From positions 1 to 26,988 of the forward strand of contig JBKDUF010000115.1 in assembly GCA_046339595.1 (NCBI GenBank): DNA of 26,988 nt, in the 5' to 3' direction. This DNA is from Ga0077527 sp021300125. GTDB taxonomy: Bacteria > Pseudomonadota > Gammaproteobacteria > Burkholderiales > SG8-41. The position numbers and the translations under genes were made by a program. The notes beneath the pieces were generated by a model. The model was not told the DNA's origin, made no database searches, and worked only from the letters and a program-made list of their open reading frames with translations. Position 1 is the first letter of the stretch, and every line of letters begins with the position of its first letter. This document shows, piece by piece, positions 7,855 to 18,256 of the stretch.

Positions 7855-8043
7855 TCAGCCACGGACCAGATACAGCAGCAGCAGGCCGGCCAGCATCGAG
7901 GTGATGCCGATGAAGCGCAACTGGCCGTCGTCCATCTCGATCAGCCTGCGGAAGGTCTCGCGCCAGGCACCGGGGGCGAGGAACGGCAGCAGCCCCTCGA
8001 CCACCAGCATCAGCGCCACGGCGGTGAGCAGGCTGTCGGTCAC
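7855..8043 (-). CDS. DUF2065 family small inner-membrane protein (YjeT-like)
   Basis: This is a 62-residue protein starting at GTG 8043. Two hydrophobic segments (about 5-24 and 44-60) flank a short polar loop with GAWRETFRRLIEMDD, the layout of the DUF2065/YjeT family. YjeT lies between hflC and purA in E. coli; the same position is held here, 33 bases after hflC. Function is unknown; the conserved position suggests a link with the HflKC membrane complex, but that is inference from context. Confidence 0.85.
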   Translation of the reverse strand: MTDSLLTAVALMLVVEGLLPFLAPGAWRETFRRLIEMDDGQLRFIGITSMLAGLLLLYLVRG

Positions 8044-8076
8044 GGAGTATACGGCACCGGCGGCGGCGCCCCGCCG

Positions 8077-8964
8077 TCACCTGCCGGCGGGCCGTCCGCC
8101 CGAACGCATGTATTTGAAGAACTCGGAATTCGGCTCCAGCACCAGCACGTCGCTGCGGTTCTTGAAGCTGGCGCGGTAGGCCTCGAGGCTGCGGTAGAAG
8201 GCGTAGAACTCGGGGTTGATCTCGTAGGCGCGGGCGTAAATCGCCGCAGCCCGTGCATCGCCCTCGCCCTTGATGCGCTGCGCATCGCGATAGGCCTCGG
8301 CGAGGATGACCTCGCGCTGCTTGTCGGCGTCGGCGCGGATCTTCTCGGATTCGGCGCCGCCGGTCGAACGCAGCTCGTTGGCCACGCGCTTGCGCTCGGC
8401 CTCCATCCGGCGGTAGACCGACTCGCTGACTTCCTGCGGCAGGTCGACCCGCTTCAGGCGCACGTCCAGCACCTCGACGCCGATCTTGGAGGCATCCTCG
8501 TTGGCGCGGTTGCGCATCAGCTCCATGATCTTGTCGCGCTCACCCGACACCACATCGTGCACGGTGCGGTTGCCGAATTCGGCACGCAGGCCGTCGTTGA
8601 TGGTCTGCAGCAGGCGGGTCTGGGCACGCGACTCGTCGCCGCCGACCGAGGTGAAATAGCCGCGCACATCGGTGATGCGCCATTTCACGAACAGGTCCAC
8701 CAGCACGTTCTTCTTTTCAGAAGTCAGGAAGCGTTCCGGCTCGGGGGTGTCGATGGTGAGGATGCGCACGTCGAAAAAGCGCACGTTGTCCAGCAGCGGC
8801 AGCTTGAGATACAGGCCGGGCTCTTTCTTGACCGAGACCACCTCGCCGAGGCGGAACACGATCGCGTTCTGGCGCTGGTCGACAACGAACAGCGACATCG
8901 CCAGCAGCACCAGCAGGGCGATCACGATGCCGGCGATCTGGCCGGGATTGATCCGGGTTTTCAT
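8077..8964 (-). CDS. hflC: HflC, SPFH-domain subunit of the FtsH protease modulator
   Basis: HflC with HflK forms a large periplasmic cage around the membrane protease FtsH and restricts its access to membrane substrates. The 295-residue protein has one N-terminal membrane anchor (about 9-28), an SPFH/band-7 domain (about 28-190) and a long charged helix with EAERKRVANE and ADADKQREVILAEAYRDA. Its ATG shares one base with the hflK stop (TGATG), indicating translational coupling. Confidence 0.96.
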   Translation of the reverse strand: MKTRINPGQIAGIVIALLVLLAMSLFVVDQRQNAIVFRLGEVVSVKKEPGLYLKLPLLDNVRFFDVRILTIDTPEPERFLTSEKKNVLVDLFVKWRITDVRGYFTSVGGDESRAQTRLLQTINDGLRAEFGNRTVHDVVSGERDKIMELMRNRANEDASKIGVEVLDVRLKRVDLPQEVSESVYRRMEAERKRVANELRSTGGAESEKIRADADKQREVILAEAYRDAQRIKGEGDARAAAIYARAYEINPEFYAFYRSLEAYRASFKNRSDVLVLEPNSEFFKYMRSGGRPAGR

Positions 8965-10205
8965 CAGCGGCCCTCCCGCTCGCGGCTGCGGAAAGCTTCA
9001 CGCCCCCGCGCGGCGCCTTCCGGCGCGGCGGCCGGCTCGGGCGGCTTGGCCGTGGGCGTTTCGGCCGACGGCGTGGTGTTCGGATTGGTCATCTGCATCA
9101 GCTTGTCCAGGGGCAGGTAGAGCAAGTTGCCGCCACCGCTCCTCTGGTCCACCAGCACCTTGCTGGTGTTGCTGAGGATCTGCTGCATCGCGTCGAGGTA
9201 GAGGCGGTCGCGCGTGACCTGTGGCGCCTTGCTGTATTCGGCGACGATCTGGCGGAAGCGTGCGGCATCACCCTGCGCCTGCTCGACCACGCGGCTGCGG
9301 TAACCTTCGGCTTCCTGCATCAGGCGCGCGGCCATGCCTCGGGCGCGCGGAACCACGTCGTTGGCGTAGGCCTCGCCCTCGTTCTTCTGCCGCTCGCGGT
9401 CCTGACCCGCCTTGACTGCGTCGTCGAAGGCGGCCTGCACCTGCTCGGGCGGCTGCGCGTTCTGCATCGTGACCTTGCTGATGCTGATGCCGGTCTGGTA
9501 GCGGTCCAGGATGGTCTGCATCAGTTTCTGGGCGCGCGCGGCAACTTCGGCCCGCCCCTCGTAGAGCACGAAGTCCATGCTGCTCTTGCCGACGATTTCG
9601 CGGATCGCGGTTTCAGCGGCCTGCAGCACCGCATCCTCGGGCGCGCGGTTGTTGAACAGGAAGTCGCTGGAACTCTTCAATACATACTGAACTGCGAACT
9701 GCACGTCGATGATGTTCTCGTCATCAGTCAGCATCAGCGCTTCCTTGAGCACCTTGCTCTTGACGTTGTTGCGATAGCCCACCTCGACGGTGCGCACCTG
9801 CTTCACGTTCACCACTTCCGCCGATTCAATCGGATACGGAAAATGCCAGCGTGGGCCCGGCTGCGTATTCTCGACGAACTTGCCGAAACGCAGCACCACG
9901 CCCTCCTGGCCTTCGTTGACGATGTAAAAGCCGCTGGCCAGCCAGATCACCGCGACAAGGCCGACCACCAGGCCGGCGCCGCCACCGATCATGCCCGGGC
10001 TGGGCCCCTCGCTGCCGCCGCCCTCACCGCCCCGGCCACCACCTTTGTTGCCGAGCAGTCGCGACAGGCGGCTGTTCAGGTTGCGCCAGAGTTCGTCGAG
10101 GTCGGGTGGGCCCTGGTTGTTGTTGCCGCCTCCGGGGCGGCGTCCCCACTGGGGGTCGTTGAGCGAAAGCAGCGGGGCAAGCACCCGCGCCAGCGCGCTT
10201 TTCAT
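8964..10205 (-). CDS. hflK: HflK, SPFH-domain subunit of the FtsH protease modulator
   Basis: This is the partner of HflC in the FtsH-regulating membrane complex. From ATG 10205 it is 413 residues, close to the 419 of E. coli. It has the N-terminal SLNDPQWG motif (14-21), PPDLDELWRNLNSRL, a Gly-rich linker (55-77), a transmembrane helix (about 78-96) and a band-7 domain with a helical stalk. The C-terminus is rich in Pro, Ala and charged residues. An in-frame ATG at 10238 (overlapping hflX by 17 bases) and a longer frame to 10343 exist; neither has a better ribosome binding site, and the longer one would lie deep inside hflX. The exact start is uncertain. Confidence 0.93.
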   Translation of the reverse strand: MKSALARVLAPLLSLNDPQWGRRPGGGNNNQGPPDLDELWRNLNSRLSRLLGNKGGGRGGEGGGSEGPSPGMIGGGAGLVVGLVAVIWLASGFYIVNEGQEGVVLRFGKFVENTQPGPRWHFPYPIESAEVVNVKQVRTVEVGYRNNVKSKVLKEALMLTDDENIIDVQFAVQYVLKSSSDFLFNNRAPEDAVLQAAETAIREIVGKSSMDFVLYEGRAEVAARAQKLMQTILDRYQTGISISKVTMQNAQPPEQVQAAFDDAVKAGQDRERQKNEGEAYANDVVPRARGMAARLMQEAEGYRSRVVEQAQGDAARFRQIVAEYSKAPQVTRDRLYLDAMQQILSNTSKVLVDQRSGGGNLLYLPLDKLMQMTNPNTTPSAETPTAKPPEPAAAPEGAARGREAFRSREREGR

Positions 10206-10221
10206 GCGGTCGCGGACGGAC

Positions 10222-11379
10222 CTAATGGAGGCATTCATCGGAAACGGTCTCGGGCTGCGGCAGGTTGCTGTGGAGTTGCTGGGAAGTGGCGGCTGCGCGG
10301 GCGCTTTCGCCGATGGCGGCGCGCAACAGATCGATGCCGTCACCGTTGGCCGCGCTCAGCCATACCTTTGAAATCTTAGCATATTCATCCCGCTCGGCCC
10401 TCGGCGGCAGGGCAGTCCTGTCGATCTTGTTGAGGACCATGACCTGGGGAATCCGGTCGGCGCCGATCTCGGCCAGCACCGACTGCACCGCCGCGATCTG
10501 CGCATCACGATCCGGGCTGCTGGCATCCACCACATGCAACAGCAGGTCGGCGTGCACCGTCTCCTCCAGCGTGGCCCTGAAAGCCTCAACCAGGGTATGC
10601 GGCAAGTCGCGGATGAATCCGACGGTATCCGAGAGCACAACCGAGGCGCCGTCGATTCCGCCCAGGCGGCGGGTCGTGGTGTCAAGGGTGGCAAAGAGCT
10701 GGTCCGCGGCATAGGCCTCGGCCCGGGTCAGGCGGTTGAACAGCGTCGATTTTCCGGCATTGGTGTAGCCGACCAGCGAAACCGAAAACACATGGGCACG
10801 GATACGCGAGCGGCGCTGGGTCTCGTGCTGCGAGCGCACCTTGACGAGCTTTTCCTTGAGCAGCTTGACGCGATTGCCGAGAAGGCGGCGGTCGGTCTCG
10901 AGCTGGGTTTCGCCGGGGCCGCGCATGCCAATGCCGCCACGCTGGCGCTCAAGGTGGGTCCAGCCGCGCACCAGCCGCGTGGCCAGGTGCTCTAGCTGGG
11001 CAAGCTCGACCTGCAGCTTGCCGATGTGGCTGCGCGCCCGCTGGGCGAAAATGTCGAGAATCAGGCTGGTGCGGTCAATGACGCGGCAGCCGAGCTTGCG
11101 CTCAAGGTTGCGCTCCTGGATCGGCGACAGCGCATGGTTGAACAGCACCAGCGAGGCGCCGCCGGCCCGCACGGCCTCGCCGATTTCATCGACCTTGCCC
11201 TTGCCCGCGAACAGCGCCGCGTCGGGACGGTCGCGCCGGCCGCGCACGAGGGCGGTCACGGCAACACCACTGCTGCGTGCGAGCAATTGCAGCTCCTCCA
11301 CACTCTCAGCGTAGCCGGGGTCTCCGAAGTCGAGCGCCACCAGCACCGCCTGGTTGCCGCTACCGGGGCGTTCGAACAT
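10222..11379 (-). CDS. hflX: HflX, ribosome-associated GTPase
   Basis: HflX splits or rescues stalled 70S ribosomes under heat and other stress. The 385-residue protein has an N-terminal HflX domain, the family signature GGIGMRGPGETQLE (148-161), then a Ras-like G domain with G1 GYTNAGKST (204-212), G2 in the FATLDTTTR segment, G3 DTVGF and G4 NKID. It begins 20 bases after hfq, matching the E. coli order hfq-hflX-hflK-hflC. Confidence 0.97.
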   Translation of the reverse strand: MFERPGSGNQAVLVALDFGDPGYAESVEELQLLARSSGVAVTALVRGRRDRPDAALFAGKGKVDEIGEAVRAGGASLVLFNHALSPIQERNLERKLGCRVIDRTSLILDIFAQRARSHIGKLQVELAQLEHLATRLVRGWTHLERQRGGIGMRGPGETQLETDRRLLGNRVKLLKEKLVKVRSQHETQRRSRIRAHVFSVSLVGYTNAGKSTLFNRLTRAEAYAADQLFATLDTTTRRLGGIDGASVVLSDTVGFIRDLPHTLVEAFRATLEETVHADLLLHVVDASSPDRDAQIAAVQSVLAEIGADRIPQVMVLNKIDRTALPPRAERDEYAKISKVWLSAANGDGIDLLRAAIGESARAAATSQQLHSNLPQPETVSDECLH

Positions 11380-11399
11380 CGAAAGGCCAGAAAAAACAG

Positions 11400-11639
11400 T
11401 TACTTGTCTTGTTTTTCGTCGAAATGCAGATTGACCGCCCGCGCCGGCACCACCGTGGAAATGGCGTGCTTGTAGACCATCTGCGTGACGGTATTCTTGA
11501 GCAGAACCACATACTGGTCGAAGGAATCGACCTGGCCCTGCAGCTTGATGCCGTTGACGAGGTAAATCGAGACCGGGATGTGTTCCTTGCGCAAGGCGTT
11601 CAGGAACGGGTCTTGTAGCAGCTGCCCTTTATTGCTCAT
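11400..11639 (-). CDS. hfq: RNA chaperone Hfq
   Basis: Hfq is a hexameric Sm-like protein that pairs small RNAs with mRNAs. At 79 residues it lacks the long disordered tail of E. coli Hfq (102 residues), as usual in betaproteobacteria. Visible are the N-terminal GQLLQDPFLNALRKE, the Sm1 segment with GIKLQGQVDSFDQY and the Sm2 motif YKHAIST. GAGG about 6 bases before the ATG is a good ribosome binding site. It is 75 bases after der; a promoter could lie there or within der, but none is convincing. Confidence 0.98.
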   Translation of the reverse strand: MSNKGQLLQDPFLNALRKEHIPVSIYLVNGIKLQGQVDSFDQYVVLLKNTVTQMVYKHAISTVVPARAVNLHFDEKQDK

Positions 11640-11714
11640 GGCATCCTCAGGTGATGATGGTCAAACAATCACTTTAGCGCAAATTATCGAGTCTGGCCAT
11701 AGAGTTAGCGCGAT

Positions 11715-13043
11715 TCATCCCTTGCGGCCATAGGGGTTGTGCCCCGATTTGAACTCCACCCGCAGTGGAGTTCCGCTGAGTTTGAACGCCTCGCGGAAGA
11801 ATCGTTCCAGGTAGCGCCGGTACGAATCCGGGACACGGTCCAGGGCCGAACCATGGACGATGATCCGCGGCGGATTGCTGCCCCCCTGGTGGGCATAGCG
11901 CATTTTTGGCCGCACCATCCCGGCCCGCGGCGGTTGCTGCTGCTGCACTGCCAGCGCGAGGACCCGGGTCAGCCTCGGCGTCGAGAGCCGGGTCATCGCC
12001 GCGGCATAGGCGGCATCGGCTGAGCGCAGCACCGCCCCCACGCCCTGCCCGCGCAGCGCTGAAATGAAATGAAAGCGCGCGAAATCGAGAAAATTCAGCT
12101 TGCGCGCAGCATCGCGCTTGACCTGGTCGCGCGCCGCCTCCGGCAGCCCTTCCCACTTGTTGACGGCGACCACCAGGGCTCGCCCGGCCTCGAGAATGAA
12201 GCCTGCAATGTGCGCATCCTGCTCCGAGACTTCCTGGCGCGCGTCGAGCACCAGCACGGCAACATTCGCATCGGTGATCGCCTGCAGGGTCTTCACGACC
12301 GAAAATTTCTCGACCGCCTCGTCGATGCGGCCGCGGCGGCGCATGCCGGCGGTATCGATCAGGGTGTAGTGCTTGCCGCCCCGTTCGAAGTCAATATGGA
12401 TGGAATCCCGGGTGGTACCGGGTGCATCGAACACGACCACCCGGTCTTCACCCAGCAGCGCGTTGACCAGCGTCGACTTGCCGACGTTGGGCCTGCCGAC
12501 GATGGCGATGCAGGGATGGCGCGCTTGGTCCTGCGGCTCCTGCGCCGCGGCGGGAAAATCCTCCAGCACCAGATCCATCAGGTCGCTGACGTTCTCGCCG
12601 TGCTCCGCAGAGACGGACAGCGGGTCGCCCAGCCCCAGCGCATGGAATTCGGCCGCTGCGGTGGCCGGGGCGAGGCCCTCGGACTTGTTCACCACCAGCC
12701 AGATGGGGCGGCCGCTGCGCCTGAGTTCGGCAGCGATGTCGCGATCCTGGGCGGTGAGGCCGGTACGGGCATCGGTGACAAAAAGCACCGCGTCCGCTTC
12801 GTCCACCGCCTGCCGGGTCTGCCGCGCCATCTGGTGATAGATGCCGTCCCTGGCTACCGGCTCGAAACCGCCGGTATCGACCACCAGATAAGGCTTGCGG
12901 CCCACCCTGCCCTCGCCGTAGTGACGGTCTCGGGTGATGCCGGGGGCATCTACGACAATGGCACCGCGGCTGCGCGTCAGGCGGTTGAACAGCGTCGATT
13001 TGCCGACGTTGGGCCGGCCGACAATGACGACGGTGGGTTTCAT
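11715..13043 (-). CDS. der: Der (EngA), tandem-domain ribosome assembly GTPase
   Basis: Der is needed for maturation of the 50S subunit. The 442-residue protein has two G domains: GRPNVGKS at 9-16 with DTGG (56-59) and NKSE (119-122), and GRPNVGKS at 183-190 with DTAG (230-233) and NKWE. A C-terminal KH-like domain with a basic end follows. It lies 39 bases after bamB, the bamB-der order seen in E. coli, and is the last gene of the long ndk operon before hfq. Confidence 0.98.
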   Translation of the reverse strand: MKPTVVIVGRPNVGKSTLFNRLTRSRGAIVVDAPGITRDRHYGEGRVGRKPYLVVDTGGFEPVARDGIYHQMARQTRQAVDEADAVLFVTDARTGLTAQDRDIAAELRRSGRPIWLVVNKSEGLAPATAAAEFHALGLGDPLSVSAEHGENVSDLMDLVLEDFPAAAQEPQDQARHPCIAIVGRPNVGKSTLVNALLGEDRVVVFDAPGTTRDSIHIDFERGGKHYTLIDTAGMRRRGRIDEAVEKFSVVKTLQAITDANVAVLVLDARQEVSEQDAHIAGFILEAGRALVVAVNKWEGLPEAARDQVKRDAARKLNFLDFARFHFISALRGQGVGAVLRSADAAYAAAMTRLSTPRLTRVLALAVQQQQPPRAGMVRPKMRYAHQGGSNPPRIIVHGSALDRVPDSYRRYLERFFREAFKLSGTPLRVEFKSGHNPYGRKG

Positions 13044-13082
13044 TGGACTGGGCGCTGCCGCGGGGGTGCTGACCGCGTGCGC

Positions 13083-14234
13083 CTACTGTACGTTGATCGC
13101 GAAAACGCCGCCGTTGCGGGTCTGCACGATGAAGGTGGTGAAATCCAGCGCCACCGGTGGTGACTGGATTGCGCTGCCGTCAGTGGCCACGCGCGCCACA
13201 AAGGAGCCGTCATCGCGCGACAGCACATGCACCTGGCCCTGAAAATCGCCGACCACGACGTAGCGGCCGATTGCCAGCGGCGCGGATGCCCAGCGCCCGC
13301 CGAGGCGGTCCTGCTTCCACAGGCTGGAGCCGCTGCGACGCTCCAGCGCGACCACGGCGCTGCGGTCATCGGTGTAGTAGAGATTGCGCGCATCGATGCC
13401 CAGTCCCGCAATGCTGGAAGCATCGCGCGCCCACAGCGTGTCGCCGCGCTGCGCGTCGAAACAGGCGGCCCGGCCCTGAAAAGCCACAGCGCAGACCTGG
13501 TCGCCGTCCACTGCGGGCAGGCCGGCCACATCGGTCACGCGTTCGAGTTCGGTGGCGCCGCGCGGCAGTGCCACCACCGACTCCCAGCCGACATTGCCGT
13601 TGGACAGCGCTATGGCGACCAGGCGGCCGCCGGGAAACCCGGCGAACACGGCGCCGCGCTCGACGGTGACGCCGCTGAAACTGCGCACCGAGAGCGAGGG
13701 CAGCGCACGCTGGTAGACCCACCGCGGCTTGCCGTCGATGGCATTCAGGCCATGGATTCGGCCGTCCCCGGTGCGCACCACCACCACCCCTTCCGCCGCC
13801 GCCGGCGGAGAAAGCACTTCACCGGACAGCTGCGCGCGCCAGGCGGGCTTGCCGGACGGCTCGAAGGCCAGGACTTCACCGCGTGCGGTGCCAACCAGCA
13901 CCAGACCGGCACCGAAACCGACGCCGCCGGCAATGGGCGTGCCGGCATCAAAACGGGCGATCTGGGCGCCGGTGGCTGCATTAAATGCCGCAATCTGGCC
14001 AGAGGCGCCAGCCACATAAACCGTGTTGCCGGCGACGGCCGGAAAAAACGCATGGCGCTGCGCGGCACCCACACTGCCCTGCCACAACACGCGGGCGTTG
14101 GCCTTGGGCTGGAATGACACCAGCTCTGCCGGCTTCTGCTTGGGCGCGGAGGGACCCAGCCAGCCGGTCACCGTCTTGCAGCCGGGCAGAACCAGCAGTG
14201 CGGCTATCGCCGCCAAGGCAGGCGTACGCATCAT
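13083..14234 (-). CDS. bamB: BamB, outer-membrane assembly lipoprotein
   Basis: BamB is the beta-propeller lipoprotein of the BAM complex that folds outer-membrane proteins. The 383-residue precursor has a signal peptide with lipobox LPGC, placing the lipidated Cys at 19, followed by PQQ-like WD-type repeats (motifs such as GTARGEVLAFEPSGKPAWRA and TGDGRIHGLNAIDGKPRW). Its ATG overlaps the stop of the upstream yfgM-like gene by 4 bases (ATGA). A second ATG directly after the first is an equivalent start. Confidence 0.95.
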   Translation of the reverse strand: MMRTPALAAIAALLVLPGCKTVTGWLGPSAPKQKPAELVSFQPKANARVLWQGSVGAAQRHAFFPAVAGNTVYVAGASGQIAAFNAATGAQIARFDAGTPIAGGVGFGAGLVLVGTARGEVLAFEPSGKPAWRAQLSGEVLSPPAAAEGVVVVRTGDGRIHGLNAIDGKPRWVYQRALPSLSVRSFSGVTVERGAVFAGFPGGRLVAIALSNGNVGWESVVALPRGATELERVTDVAGLPAVDGDQVCAVAFQGRAACFDAQRGDTLWARDASSIAGLGIDARNLYYTDDRSAVVALERRSGSSLWKQDRLGGRWASAPLAIGRYVVVGDFQGQVHVLSRDDGSFVARVATDGSAIQSPPVALDFTTFIVQTRNGGVFAINVQ

Positions 14235-14866
14235 TTGGCTTCGCCCAGCGCGTCGAGTTTCAGTTGCAGGATCTGCCGCGAGGAGCTTGCCGCGTCGCTC
14301 TTGTCGAAAGCGGCCTGGTAGGCGGCACGGGCCTCGGCGGGCTTGCCTGAGGCGACCAGGGCATCACCCTTGAGTTCAGAGTACAGGCCGGCAAAGCTGT
14401 CTCCGTGCTTGGCTTCAAGCTGCTTGAGCGCTTCAGCCGGATTTTTCTCGTCGAGCAGGACCCTCGCGAGCCGCAGCCGTGCAACATCGCGCACTTCCTC
14501 TTCCTTGGCCTTCTCGATCACCCATTGCAGGCGCTTTTTGGCGGCGGGCAGATCACCGGTCTCGAAATCGCTGCGCGCGGCGGACAGCGCGCTGAGGGTC
14601 GCATACTGGGTCGAGCCGTAACTGTCGACCATCTGGGTGGCGATATCGCGCACTTTCTTGTGGTCGTTGCCACTTTCCGCGCGCAGCAGCTGATCAAACA
14701 ACACTGCAGCCGAAGAGGCCCGCTGGTTCTTGTAGTAATGCCAGCCGCGGACACCGGCGATCGCCAGCGCAGCGCCGGCCACGGTGATGATCACCAGCTT
14801 GCCGTATTGCTGCCACCAGGCTTTCAGTGCGGACAGCTGTTCCTGCTCTTCAAGATCGTAAGCCAT
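14231..14866 (-). CDS. YfgM-like tetratricopeptide membrane protein
   Basis: This is a 211-residue protein with an N-terminal cytoplasmic stretch (MAYDLEEQEQLSALKAWW), one membrane helix (about 23-42) and a periplasmic TPR-like domain. It matches the YfgM family, ancillary to the SecYEG translocon and the periplasmic chaperone PpiD, and in E. coli also linked to stress control. It lies between hisS and bamB, exactly as in E. coli, 4 bases after hisS. AAGGT about 6 bases before the ATG is a fair ribosome binding site. Confidence 0.88.
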   Translation of the reverse strand: MAYDLEEQEQLSALKAWWQQYGKLVIITVAGAALAIAGVRGWHYYKNQRASSAAVLFDQLLRAESGNDHKKVRDIATQMVDSYGSTQYATLSALSAARSDFETGDLPAAKKRLQWVIEKAKEEEVRDVARLRLARVLLDEKNPAEALKQLEAKHGDSFAGLYSELKGDALVASGKPAEARAAYQAAFDKSDAASSSRQILQLKLDALGEAK

Positions 14867-14870
14867 TGAT

Positions 14871-16133
<1,263 letters not shown>

Positions 16134-16152
16134 GTTCTGTTGCGCCGTCTGC

Positions 16153-17391
16153 TCAGCCAGCGCCGTAGCGGCGGTGCACGTAGTCTTCGACGATGGCCTG
16201 GAATTCCTCGGCGATGCGCTCGCCCTTGAGCGTCACCGTCTTCACGCCGTCAACGAACACGGGCGCCACCGGCGTCTCGCCGGTGCCCGGCAGGCTGATG
16301 CCGATGTTGGCCTGCTTGCTCTCGCCCGGTCCGTTGACCACGCAACCCATCACCGCGACGTGCATGGTCTCGACGCCGGGGTAACGGCCGCGCCACTCCG
16401 GCATCTGTGCGCGCAGATAGCCCTGGATGCGGTCTGCCAGTTCCTGGAACACGGTGCTGGTGGTGCGGCCGCAGCCGGGACAGGCAATCACCAGCGGGGT
16501 GAACGAGCGCAATCCCATGGTCTGCAGGATTTCCTGCGCCACCACCACTTCGCGGGTCCGATCACCTCCGGGCTCGGGCGTCAGCGACACCCGGATGGTG
16601 TCACCGATGCCCTCCTGCAGCAGCACTGCCATCGCCGCTGTCGAAGCAACGATGCCCTTGGAACCCATGCCGGCCTCGGTCAGGCCGAGATGCAGCGGAT
16701 AGTCGCAGCGGGCGGCCAGATCGCGGTATACCGCGATCAGGTCCTGGACCCCGCTGACCTTGCACGAGAGCACGATACGGTCATGGCGCAGGCCCAGCGC
16801 TTCGGCCTGCTGCGCGCTTTCCAGCGCGGAGGCGACCAGCGCCTCGCGCATCACCACTGCCGCATCCTTGGGCAGCGGCAGATGCGCATTCTCGTCCATC
16901 AACCGCGCCAGCAGCGCCTGGTCAAGGCTGCCCCAGTTGACTCCGATGCGCACCGCCTTGTCGTAGCGGCAGGCAAATTCGATCATGGTCGCAAACTGCT
17001 CGTCACGCTTTGCGCCCTTGCCGACGTTGCCGGGATTGATGCGCAGCTTGGCCAGCGCCTCGGCACAAGCCGGATGCTGGGTGAGCAGGCGGTGGCCATT
17101 AAAATGAAAATCGCCTACCAGGGGCACGCCGACCCCGCGCTTGTCCAGCGCTTCGCGGATCAGCGGCACGGCGGCGGCAGCTTCGGCATTGTTAACGGTG
17201 ATGCGCACCACTTCGGAACCGGCGCGGGCAAGCGCGGCCACCTGCTCCACTGTTGCCCTGACATCCGCAGTATCGGTATTGGTCATCGACTGCACCAGGA
17301 TCGGTGCGTCGCCACCGATGCGATGCCCGGCAACATCGACGCAGACACTGTACCGCCGCGGCGCCGGGCCATAGACTGGCAGGCAGCTCAT
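16153..17391 (-). CDS. ispG: 4-hydroxy-3-methylbut-2-enyl diphosphate synthase IspG
   Basis: IspG (GcpE) is the iron-sulfur enzyme that converts methylerythritol cyclodiphosphate to HMBPP in the MEP isoprenoid pathway. From ATG 17391 it is 412 residues. The N-terminal TIM-barrel has VQSMTNTDTADV and RVGINWGSLD-like segments; the C-terminal 4Fe-4S domain carries CPGCGR and, further on, MGCVVNGPGESK, supplying three cluster Cys and the conserved Glu. A TTG at 17409, overlapping rodZ by 8 bases, would add six residues and is an alternative start. Confidence 0.96.
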   Translation of the reverse strand: MSCLPVYGPAPRRYSVCVDVAGHRIGGDAPILVQSMTNTDTADVRATVEQVAALARAGSEVVRITVNNAEAAAAVPLIREALDKRGVGVPLVGDFHFNGHRLLTQHPACAEALAKLRINPGNVGKGAKRDEQFATMIEFACRYDKAVRIGVNWGSLDQALLARLMDENAHLPLPKDAAVVMREALVASALESAQQAEALGLRHDRIVLSCKVSGVQDLIAVYRDLAARCDYPLHLGLTEAGMGSKGIVASTAAMAVLLQEGIGDTIRVSLTPEPGGDRTREVVVAQEILQTMGLRSFTPLVIACPGCGRTTSTVFQELADRIQGYLRAQMPEWRGRYPGVETMHVAVMGCVVNGPGESKQANIGISLPGTGETPVAPVFVDGVKTVTLKGERIAEEFQAIVEDYVHRRYGAG

Positions 17392-17401
17392 CGGTTTCGG
17401 A

Positions 17402-18256
17402 TCATTCAAGGGTCAGCCTCGCCACATCGGTTTTGGTGTGGGGCGCCAGATCCACCACCTTGCCCTTGTAGGTCAGTCGTACACCTGCGGCGTTGCCGAC
17501 AACCAGGCTCAGGGGCGGAGTGCCCTGAACCGTCTGCACCGCCCCCGCAGGATTAAGCTGGGAGAACAGCACGCGGTCATTGCGGTCACGCACTTCAACC
17601 CAGGACTGGCGCTCGAACACCAGGCGCAATTCTGCCCCCCCGGCGACCGTCGCCGCGGGCTGCGGGGCCGGCGCTGTGGGCGCATTGCCCTGGACTGCCG
17701 GGGTATCGCCCGGAGGGGCCGGAGGAGCCGCAGGAGCAACGGGCTCAATCGGGGGCGTTTCTGTCACAGCCGAGGGTGTTGACGGCAGAGGCGTCACCGG
17801 CAGGGGTGTAACCGGAAGCCCCGGCGCCGGCGGCCAGGCGTGAAACAGCACATCAAACAGCAGCACCGCTGTCACCAGCAGCGCGAGGACTGCAGCCAGC
17901 CAGGGCCAGCGGCTTTTTCGCCCGCTCTCGAAGGGAATTTCCTGGGAATGCGGTACCGCATTGATCGCCGACAGCGTCGCATGCGACGGCTCCAGCCGGG
18001 ACAGCAACGGCTCCGGGTCAAGATTGAGCAGCCGCGCATAGTTGCGGACAAAACCGCGCACGAACACCGGTCCGGGCAGCTTTGAAAAATCGTCCGCCTC
18101 AAGCGACTCGATCTGGTGCGGTGAAAGCTTGAGCTGCTGCGCAACTTCGGCGATCGTCTGGCCGCGCTGCTCGCGCGCCTGCGCCAGCACGCGGCCGGGC
18201 CGCGGCTCTTCGGCCGGAGGGGTGTCAACCACCGCCTCTTGCCCCGCCTCGCTCAT
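17402..18256 (-). CDS. rodZ: RodZ-like helix-turn-helix membrane protein
   Basis: RodZ links the MreB cytoskeleton to the cell-wall elongation machinery. The 284-residue protein has a cytoplasmic HTH_25 domain (about 20-85, with LKLSPHQIESLEADDF and FVRGFVRNYARLL), a basic patch, one membrane helix (117-139), a Pro/Ala/Thr-rich periplasmic linker (141-205) and a C-terminal DUF4115 domain (about 208-282). It has 4-base overlaps with pilF and sits just before ispG, the same place as E. coli rodZ. It is shorter than E. coli RodZ (337), mainly in the linker. Confidence 0.9.
   Translation of the reverse strand: MSEAGQEAVVDTPPAEEPRPGRVLAQAREQRGQTIAEVAQQLKLSPHQIESLEADDFSKLPGPVFVRGFVRNYARLLNLDPEPLLSRLEPSHATLSAINAVPHSQEIPFESGRKSRWPWLAAVLALLVTAVLLFDVLFHAWPPAPGLPVTPLPVTPLPSTPSAVTETPPIEPVAPAAPPAPPGDTPAVQGNAPTAPAPQPAATVAGGAELRLVFERQSWVEVRDRNDRVLFSQLNPAGAVQTVQGTPPLSLVVGNAAGVRLTYKGKVVDLAPHTKTDVARLTLE
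17775..17819 (-). repeat. Three degenerate 15-base tandem repeats in the RodZ linker
   Basis: Units 17775-17789, 17790-17804 and 17805-17819 are similar and encode three copies of a five-residue unit reading LPVTP, LPVTP, LPSTP (residues 147-161). Such linker repeats can vary in number between strains and change the reach of the periplasmic domain. Confidence 0.6.

Noticed and set aside
11640..11714. Possible hfq promoter in the der-hfq gap
   Set aside because: A GATAAT box is present (11688-11683), but no -35-like hexamer lies at 15-18 bases, so the evidence was too weak to list.
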